From positions 1 through 5,091 of the forward strand of contig DOVP01000261.1 in NCBI GenBank assembly GCA_003520025.1: DNA of 5,091 bases, read 5' to 3'. Positions 1 to 4,562 of this stretch are shown piece after piece. Origin of the DNA: Phycisphaerales bacterium (GTDB taxonomy: Bacteria; Planctomycetota; Phycisphaerae; Phycisphaerales; SM1A02). Both the position numbers and the translations under genes were made by a program. The notes under the pieces are model-generated. The model did not search any database. It was not told where the DNA came from and worked only from the letters and a program-made list of their open reading frames with translations. How positions within the stretch are numbered: the first letter of the stretch is position 1; every line of letters starts with the position of its first letter.

Positions 1-48
1 GACCTCCTGCATGCCATGCAGGCGCTCTCCCAACTGAGCTACGGCCCC
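1..48 (-). tRNA. tRNA-Ala (anticodon GGC), 3' part cut by window edge
   Basis: Read on the minus strand from 48, the sequence folds as the first 48 bases of a tRNA: a 7-base acceptor strand (GGGGCCG), a D arm closed by GCTC/GAGC, and a 5-bp anticodon stem CCTGC/GCAGG around the loop ATGGCAT. That places GGC at 34-36, so it reads alanine GCC codons, with the alanine-type GGGGCC start. The loop has A at 32 and U at 38, a pair known to be conserved in bacterial tRNA-Ala(GGC). The variable loop begins (AGGTC), and the T arm and acceptor 3' strand lie outside the window, so the G3-U70 identity pair cannot be checked. It lies 39 bases downstream of trxA on the same strand, with its own promoter-like box. 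Confidence 0.95.
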
Positions 49-63
49 TGAGTTGAACGCGGA

Positions 64-69
64 ATTGTA
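64..69 (-). promoter_or_regulatory. Probable -10 box for tRNA-Ala
   Basis: The minus strand reads GCTACAATTCC here. TACAAT matches five of six bases of the bacterial -10 consensus TATAAT. It would start transcription near 57, giving a leader of about 9 bases before the mature tRNA 5' end at 48. No convincing -35 hexamer is present; the place for one (about 87-92) falls over the trxA stop codon. The same CTACAAT string precedes trxA and glmS. Confidence 0.6.
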
Positions 70-87
70 GCAGGCTCGCTGCCGCCC

Positions 88-417
88 CTACATCGCCGCG
101 TCGAGTGCCTCGGAGTAGGCTTGCTTGGAGTTGATGCCGACCATGTTCTTGACCATCTGGCCGCCTTTGAACACCATCACCGTGGGAATGGACATGACAC
201 CAAGCGATACTGGGATCTGCTTGTAGTCGTCAATGTTCATCTTGCCGACCTTGGCCTTGCCGTCGTAGTCGATGGCGAGTTCGTCAATCGTCGGACCGAG
301 CATCTTGCAGGGCTGGCACCACTCGGCCCAGAAGTCCACAAGCACCGGGACGTCGCTCTGAAGCACGTCCTGATCCCAAGAATCATCGGTGAAGGTCATT
401 ACTGCGTCGTTGGCCAT
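88..417 (-). CDS. trxA: Thioredoxin with WCQPC active site
   Basis: A 109-residue single-domain thioredoxin, the normal length for a cytoplasmic TrxA, with no signal peptide. It reduces protein disulfides and is recharged by thioredoxin reductase. The redox pair is C34/C37 in FWAEWCQPCK. Family positions that can be seen are the buried Asp28, Trp30, the cis-proline P78 in SIPTVMVF, and G94 near the C-terminal helix. Odd point: the usual Gly between Cys and Pro (WCGPC) is Gln, encoded by CAG. I chose the ATG at 417 because a perfect AGGAGG at 427-432 sits 9 bases upstream. The in-frame GTG at 426 directly abuts that site and would only add MPT. The gene follows folP after 60 bases and has its own promoter-like box, so it can be expressed apart from glmS-folP. 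Confidence 0.96.
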   Translation of the reverse strand: MANDAVMTFTDDSWDQDVLQSDVPVLVDFWAEWCQPCKMLGPTIDELAIDYDGKAKVGKMNIDDYKQIPVSLGVMSIPTVMVFKGGQMVKNMVGINSKQAYSEALDAAM

Positions 418-426
418 CGTGGGCAC

Positions 427-432
427 CCTCCT
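427..432 (-). promoter_or_regulatory. Ribosome binding site of trxA, decides start at 417
   Basis: The minus strand has AGGAGG, a perfect Shine-Dalgarno sequence, 9 bases before the ATG at 417. An alternative GTG at 426 touches this site and so cannot use it. It is the strongest ribosome binding site in the window. Confidence 0.85.
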
Positions 433-446
433 GGGGAACTGGGGAA
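431..446 (-). repeat. Tandem 8-base repeat in trxA leader
   Basis: TTCCCCAG occurs twice back to back on the minus strand (446-439 and 438-431), directly before the ribosome binding site. It is perfect but only two units long. It makes up much of the loop and part of the 5' arm of the possible hairpin described here. Confidence 0.7.
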
Positions 447-452
447 GATGGC

Positions 453-458
453 ATTGTA
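453..458 (-). promoter_or_regulatory. Probable -10 box for trxA
   Basis: The minus strand reads CGCTACAATGCC in the 60-base gap between folP and trxA. TACAAT would start RNA near 446, giving a leader of about 29 bases that carries the AGGAGG site. No clear -35 is visible. The box shares CTACAAT with those before the tRNA gene and glmS. Confidence 0.55.
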
Positions 459-477
459 GCGAAACGGCCGAACTCCT

Positions 478-1332
478 TCAGCCGAGTTGCTCCAAGACGT
501 GCCGGTGGGCTGACACATCGTGTACCCGGAAGAGTCGAAGGCCCGCTGCATACTGCATTGCCGTCACCGCGAGAGAGACCGGCTCCCGCTGCTCGGGCCG
601 CGCTGCCCCAGCTGGGATAGCAAGAAAGGACTTGCGACTCGATGCGGCGAGCACCGGATAATTGATCGCGGCAAACCGCTCGCTGCCCGCGATCAACTGC
701 CAGTTCTGCTGCACGGTCTTGCCAAATCCGAGGCCCGGATCAAGGCAGATGGCCGATGGATGCACCCCTGCCTCGATGGCGACAAGGGCGCGAACGAACA
801 GCCAGGCCAGAACAGACCCCACGACGTCCCCGTCGTACTCCGGGTCGTTCGTGTACTGGTCGCTCCATGAGTCCTCTTCCGGCGGACACAAACGATGCAT
901 CAGCACGATGCCGCATCCTCGCTGAGCGGCAAGCGGCAACATCGCCTCGTCCTCGGTACCGGCCGACACGTCGTTGATGATATTTGCGCCCGCATCCAAC
1001 GCCGCCTCGGCTACCGTCGCGAGCGTCGTGTCGATGCTGATCGGGATATCGGTGCGGGAACGGATCGCTTCAATCACCGGGACGACCCGGCGAATCTGTT
1101 CGCCAGCGGCGACTCGCTCGGCGCCGGGGCGGGTCGATTCTCCGCCGATGTCGATGATCGCGGCCCCCTCCCCCACCATGCGCTCTGCATGAGCGACCGC
1201 GTCGGCGGGTTTATTGTGTCGGCCCCCATCACTGAATGAGTCCGGTGTGACATTGAGGATGCCCATGATCTGTGGAGTTGACAGATCAAGTTCGTGGTCG
1301 GGAGCAATCCGCCAGTGCGTCGCAGCGATCAC
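478..1332 (-). CDS. folP: Dihydropteroate synthase
   Basis: A 284-residue cytoplasmic TIM-barrel enzyme, close in length to E. coli FolP (282). It joins p-aminobenzoate to 6-hydroxymethyl-dihydropterin diphosphate in folate synthesis and is the sulfonamide target. Both family signatures are present: MGILNVTPDSFSDGG (23-37) and IDIGGESTRPGA (60-71). Matched catalytic positions by motif are N27 (metal), T67/R68, D101, N120, D198, K234 in SRKS, R269 and H271 in RVHDV. The sites whose mutation gives sulfonamide resistance (F33, T67, P69) are wild type, so this is not a sul-type enzyme. Odd points: after LMH (144-146) it reads RLCPPEED instead of the common MQG.P, and AASSRK replaces the usual G.SRK. 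It starts with GTG on a GTGA overlap with the glmS stop; no good ribosome binding site is seen, so reinitiation after glmS is likely. A later in-frame ATG (residue 23) lies inside the first motif and is too late. Confidence 0.97.
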   Translation of the reverse strand: MIAATHWRIAPDHELDLSTPQIMGILNVTPDSFSDGGRHNKPADAVAHAERMVGEGAAIIDIGGESTRPGAERVAAGEQIRRVVPVIEAIRSRTDIPISIDTTLATVAEAALDAGANIINDVSAGTEDEAMLPLAAQRGCGIVLMHRLCPPEEDSWSDQYTNDPEYDGDVVGSVLAWLFVRALVAIEAGVHPSAICLDPGLGFGKTVQQNWQLIAGSERFAAINYPVLAASSRKSFLAIPAGAARPEQREPVSLAVTAMQYAAGLRLFRVHDVSAHRHVLEQLG

Positions 1333-3164
1333 TCCACCGTCACACTCTTGGCGAGATTGCGAGGTTTGTCCACATCGTGCCCACGCAAAAGCGCCGCGTG
1401 ATAGGCCAGCAGTTGCAGCGGCACGATGGTCAGGAGCGGCTGCAGTGGTTCCGCCGTATCGGGAACGAAGAACACTTCATCCACGATCGTCTTGATCTCG
1501 TCATCGCCTTCGGTCGCGACGGCAATGACGTGCGCCCCACGTGACTTCACCTCTTCGATGTTCGAGAGCACCTTGCGGTACTGGCTGCTTCGCGTAGCGA
1601 TGAAGACGGCGGGCATGCCCTCGTCGATGAGCGCGATCGGACCGTGCTTCATCTCGGCAGCCGGCATGCCTTCGGCGTGGATGTACGAGAGTTCCTTCAA
1701 CTTGAGCGCCCCCTCAAGGGCGACCGGATAGTTGTATCCGCGGCCGAGGAAGAGCCAGTTGTCGCGGCCCACGTACCGCTCTGCGACAGCCTTGGCGACT
1801 TCGCCGAGTCCGCAGACCCGTTCGAGTTTGTCCGGGATCGCCTCGAGTTCGCGCAGCAGATCGATGGTCTGTGAGTTCGAGAGGAATCGCCTGCGGCCAA
1901 GGAAGGCCGCAAACATCACCGCCGCCGTGACCTGACCGAGAAAGGCTTTGGTAGACGCAACACCGATCTCAGGCCCGACGCGCGTGTACACACCCGCGTC
2001 GGTCATGCGAGGAATCGAGGAGCCGACCACGTTGATGATCCCGAGCGTCAGCGCGCCGCGTTCTCCCGCTTCCCGCACACCCGCAAGCGTGTCGGCCGTC
2101 TCGCCCGATTGGCTGACCGCCACCACAACGGTGCCGTCCTCGATGATCGGGTTGCGGTACCTGAACTCACTTGCAAAGTCGGTCTCGGCCGGCACCTTGG
2201 CGAGGTCTTCGATGAGGTACTCGCCGATCATCCCGGCGTGCAGCGCCGTGCCCTGGCCGAGGAAGACCACGCGGCGACACCTGATGAGTTCGCGAGCGCG
2301 ATCGCTCAGGCCGCCGAGTATGACTTCGCCGTCTCTGGCGTTGACACGGCCCCGCAGGCACCGGCGAATCGCCTGTGGCTGCTCCATGATCTCCTTCATC
2401 ATGTAATGGTCGTAATCGCCGAGTTCGATCTCCTCGAGCGTGACTTCGAGTTCACGCAGTTGCGGCGTGACCTCGACGTTCTCAAGAGTGGCCGTATGGA
2501 AAGCGTCGCGAGTAATGCGGGCCACGATGTCTTCGTCGATCTCGGCGGCGCGATTGGTGTGGCCGACGATGGCCTGCGCGTCGGAAGCGACGATGTACCC
2601 GTGCTCGCCGACTCCAATGAGCAAGGGTGACCCGCGCCGCGCAGCAACAAGTACGTCGGTCTCTTCTTCACAGATGACCGCAATGGCATAGGCACCTTCA
2701 ACCTCGCGCAGCGCCCCACGGACGGCTGCGGCGAGATCGCCCTCGTACAACTCGCCGATCAGGTGCGTGAGCACCTCGGTATCGGTTTCAGAAGCGAAGA
2801 CGTGGCCGCGATCCGCCAGATAGGTGCGAAGCGACTGGTAGTTCTCGATGATGCCGTTGTGCACGAGCATGATGCCGTGGCCGGTCTTGGCGTCATCTCG
2901 CTGAGGGTGGGCGTTCTGCTCCGTGACCGCCCCGTGGGTGGCCCAGCGGGTATGGGCGATGCCGATCGTGCCGCTGAAGTGATCGTCACCGTCGATCTTC
3001 TGCTCCAGCACCCGCACGCGACCGACCGTCCGGGCAACGTGTAGCCCGCTGTTGAGCATGGCGATACCGGCCGAATCGTAGCCGCGGTACTCAAGCCGTT
3101 TCAGTCCCTCCAGAAGGACCGGCTTGGCCTCCTCCGAGCCGATGTAGGCGACGATTCCACACAT
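1329..3164 (-). CDS. glmS: Glutamine--fructose-6-phosphate aminotransferase
   Basis: A 611-residue enzyme (E. coli GlmS has 609) that makes glucosamine-6-phosphate from fructose-6-phosphate and glutamine, the first step to UDP-GlcNAc for peptidoglycan and other glycans. The N-terminal glutaminase (about 1-240) begins MCGIV, giving the catalytic N-terminal Cys after Met removal, followed by RGYDSAG (27-33), HTRWATHG (71-78), NAHP (84-87), HNG (102-104) and ETDTE (126-130). The first SIS domain (about 289-425) has SQSGETADT (351-359) and EIGVASTKAF (399-408). The second (about 460-600) has KHGPIALID (506-514). The tail DKPRNLAKSVTVE carries the conserved lysine. Odd point: the first SIS loop reads GQGTA (303-307) where E. 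coli has ACGTS. The ATG at 3164 is required because Cys must be residue 2; an upstream extension to 3209 would bury it. No Shine-Dalgarno and no room for a glmS ribozyme. First gene of glmS-folP. Confidence 0.98.
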   Translation of the reverse strand: MCGIVAYIGSEEAKPVLLEGLKRLEYRGYDSAGIAMLNSGLHVARTVGRVRVLEQKIDGDDHFSGTIGIAHTRWATHGAVTEQNAHPQRDDAKTGHGIMLVHNGIIENYQSLRTYLADRGHVFASETDTEVLTHLIGELYEGDLAAAVRGALREVEGAYAIAVICEEETDVLVAARRGSPLLIGVGEHGYIVASDAQAIVGHTNRAAEIDEDIVARITRDAFHTATLENVEVTPQLRELEVTLEEIELGDYDHYMMKEIMEQPQAIRRCLRGRVNARDGEVILGGLSDRARELIRCRRVVFLGQGTALHAGMIGEYLIEDLAKVPAETDFASEFRYRNPIIEDGTVVVAVSQSGETADTLAGVREAGERGALTLGIINVVGSSIPRMTDAGVYTRVGPEIGVASTKAFLGQVTAAVMFAAFLGRRRFLSNSQTIDLLRELEAIPDKLERVCGLGEVAKAVAERYVGRDNWLFLGRGYNYPVALEGALKLKELSYIHAEGMPAAEMKHGPIALIDEGMPAVFIATRSSQYRKVLSNIEEVKSRGAHVIAVATEGDDEIKTIVDEVFFVPDTAEPLQPLLTIVPLQLLAYHAALLRGHDVDKPRNLAKSVTVE

Positions 3165-3171
3165 GGGGGGT

Positions 3172-3177
3172 ATTGTA
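3172..3177 (-). promoter_or_regulatory. Probable -10 box for glmS, leaderless
   Basis: The minus strand reads CCTACAATACCCCCC followed directly by the ATG at 3164. TACAAT is 7 bases from the ATG, which puts the expected RNA start at about 3165, within a base of the start codon. The bases between the box and the ATG contain no Shine-Dalgarno sequence. No good -35 is visible at the usual spacing; a TTGGCA exists further upstream but about 26 bases from the box. Confidence 0.55.
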
Positions 3178-3226
3178 GGGGGCTGGTACCGGCGAGGGAT
3201 ACATGCCAAAGAGTTGTTCTTGCTTA

Positions 3227-3254
3227 AGAGGCCACGTGTGGTATCCGGGCCTCT
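3227..3254. repeat. Inverted repeat in glmS-rarA divergent region
   Basis: AGAGGCC (3227-3233) and GGCCTCT (3248-3254) form a perfect 7-bp inverted repeat with a 14-base spacer. The palindrome CACGTG (3233-3238) overlaps the left arm and spacer. The repeat covers where the -35 of the rarA promoter should lie and ends 6 bases before its -10-like box, so it could be an operator. It lacks a U-run and is upstream of rarA, so it is not a terminator. The rest of the 108-base gap (3165-3272) holds only the two promoter boxes and no small ORF that I can support. Confidence 0.35.
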
Positions 3255-3260
3255 GCTTGC

Positions 3261-3266
3261 TACGCT
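3261..3266 (+). promoter_or_regulatory. Possible -10 box for rarA, leaderless
   Basis: The plus strand reads TTGCTACGCTTCATCC and then the ATG at 3273. TACGCT fits the loose TANNNT pattern of -10 elements. It is 6 bases from the ATG, so the predicted RNA start is the A of the start codon. No Shine-Dalgarno sequence precedes rarA. It resembles the CTACAAT boxes in this window but departs at two positions, so it is a weaker call. Confidence 0.4.
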
Positions 3267-3272
3267 TCATCC

Positions 3273-4562
3273 ATGCACCTCTGGTCAGATGACGTTCAGC
3301 AGCGGCTCGATGGGGCGCGGCCGTTGCCGGCTCGAATGCGGCCGACCTGCCTCGATGAGGTTGTGGGACAGCAGCACCTCGTCGGCCCCACGGGGCTGCT
3401 GCGTGGCTTGATCGCCAGCCCACACCTTGGATCACTCATCCTGTGGGGACCACCGGGAACTGGAAAAACGACCATTGCCGAAGTGCTCGCCCGCGAATGC
3501 GAACGCCCGTTCACCGCTGCCAACGCCGCCACCATCGGGGTGAAACAGATCCGGGAAGTGCTGGAGGGCTCGCGGCGGCGAATTGCCGATGGCGGCCCGC
3601 CTGGAATCCTCTTCCTCGACGAGATCCACCGCTTCTCCAAGAGTCAGCAGGACGTGCTGCTCGGCGATGTCGAGCGGGGCATTGTGTCGCTCATCGGGGC
3701 GAGCACGGAGAATCCCTACTACACCGTCAACGACGCCCTCATCAGCCGAGCCACCGTGCTGCAACTCCATACGCTGGAACCGCCCGACATCGAGGTGCTG
3801 CTCCGGCGGGCAGTTGATACGGATGAACTGCTGCGATGTGACATCTCGACCGAAGCCATCGAGATGCTCGCCGATCGGTGCGAAGGGGATGCGAGGCGAG
3901 CACTGGCGGCCCTAGAACTCGCCTCCCACCTCGTCGCCGATGACACGATTACGACCGACGTTGCCGAGCAGGCGATCGGCGCGCGGGGTCGCCGCTTCGA
4001 TCGGCAGGGTGACCAGCACTATGACCTTGCCAGCGCGCTGATCAAGTGTGTTCGCGCCAGTGATGTGAATGCATCCATTCACTGGCTCGCTGTGCTACTC
4101 GAGGCTGGGGAAGACCCGCGGTTCATCTGCAGACGACTGGCGATTCTGGCGAGCGAAGATGTCGGCCTCGCCTCACCACAGGCTGTGCAAATGGCCGCAG
4201 CAGCGTGGGACATCGTGGAGCGAATCGGACTGCCCGAAGCAGAACTGACGCTCTCTGAACTCGTGGTGTATCTGGCCACATGCCCCAAGTCCAATGCGTC
4301 CGCCACCGCAATTTGGAACGCCCGCGCCGCAGTACGCGCTCTTCCGGGGGTCGAGGTGCCGCTGCATCTGCGAAGCGGGCAGACCCGCGGCGCCAAGGAA
4401 CTTGGCTACGGCAAAGACTACATCTACGCGCACGACGATGCCGAGGCTGCTGCGGCCATGAACAACATCAATCCTGGAAGCGAACCGCCGAAGTACTACA
4501 CGCCCACCGACCATGGATTTGAGGCCACGATCAAGGAGCGGCTGAAAGAGGACGACGCGTGA
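3273..4562 (+). CDS. rarA: Replication-associated recombination protein A (RarA/MgsA AAA+ ATPase)
   Basis: A 429-residue cytoplasmic ATPase of the clamp-loader-like RarA/MgsA/WRNIP1 family (E. coli RarA has 447). Family members act at stalled or gapped replication forks and in E. coli bind SSB. The AAA+ core (about 20-215) has the lead-in ARMRP..LDEVVGQQHL (20-36), Walker A GPPGTGKT (59-66), Walker B ILFLDEIHRF (112-121), a sensor-1 segment GASTENP (142-148), the arginine-finger SRA (158-160) and sensor 2 GDARRAL (205-211). The MgsA C-terminal region follows, with LEAGEDPRFICRRLAILASE (276-295), PKSNA (338-342), VPLHLR (362-367), KELGYGKDY (375-383) and YYTPTDHGFE (408-417), the tetramer-forming part of the family. 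All key residues are intact. The ATG at 3273 keeps the normal short lead into the AAA+ core; no ribosome binding site precedes it. The stop overlaps the next gene by 4 bases. Confidence 0.97.
   Translation: MHLWSDDVQQRLDGARPLPARMRPTCLDEVVGQQHLVGPTGLLRGLIASPHLGSLILWGPPGTGKTTIAEVLARECERPFTAANAATIGVKQIREVLEGSRRRIADGGPPGILFLDEIHRFSKSQQDVLLGDVERGIVSLIGASTENPYYTVNDALISRATVLQLHTLEPPDIEVLLRRAVDTDELLRCDISTEAIEMLADRCEGDARRALAALELASHLVADDTITTDVAEQAIGARGRRFDRQGDQHYDLASALIKCVRASDVNASIHWLAVLLEAGEDPRFICRRLAILASEDVGLASPQAVQMAAAAWDIVERIGLPEAELTLSELVVYLATCPKSNASATAIWNARAAVRALPGVEVPLHLRSGQTRGAKELGYGKDYIYAHDDAEAAAAMNNINPGSEPPKYYTPTDHGFEATIKERLKEDDA
4547..4551 (+). promoter_or_regulatory. Ribosome binding site of cyclo-ligase gene inside rarA
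   Basis: AGAGG, within AAGAGGA, lies in the last codons of rarA, 7 bases before the GTG at 4559. It supports that GTG as a real start and translational coupling to rarA. Confidence 0.6.

Larger units (their letters stand above)
424..450 (-). promoter_or_regulatory. Possible hairpin hiding the trxA ribosome binding site
   Basis: In RNA from the minus strand, CAUCUUCC (450-443) can pair with GGAGGGUG (431-424) over 8 bp, including two G-U pairs, around an 11-base loop. The 3' arm covers five of the six bases of the AGGAGG site. The estimated start of the trxA promoter (about 446) would remove half of the 5' arm, so the full hairpin would form only in RNA reading through from folP. It was found by eye, without an energy calculation, and may be chance. 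Confidence 0.3.

Noticed and set aside
49..87. Terminator after trxA
   Set aside because: Only a 4-bp GCAG/CTGC stem with no U-run is seen; too weak to call.
418..426. GTG start of trxA at 426
   Set aside because: It abuts the AGGAGG site with no spacing, whereas the ATG at 417 has a 9-base spacing and gives a normal TrxA N-terminus.
478..1332. Acquired sulfonamide-resistance (sul) gene
   Set aside because: The resistance-linked positions are wild type, length is chromosomal, and the gene sits in a housekeeping operon with no mobile elements nearby.
1948..2630. Plus-strand open frames of 152 and 173 codons across glmS
   Set aside because: They lie opposite a fully conserved part of glmS, have low-complexity composition and no domain motif or ribosome binding site that I could see.
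3165..3209. N-terminal extension of glmS to 3209
   Set aside because: GlmS needs Cys as the first residue after Met removal. MCGIV at 3164 meets this; the extension would bury the catalytic Cys.
3165..3272. glmS ribozyme riboswitch upstream of glmS
   Set aside because: The gap is only 108 bases shared with a divergent promoter, the -10 box is 7 bases from the ATG, and I see no ribozyme-like core.
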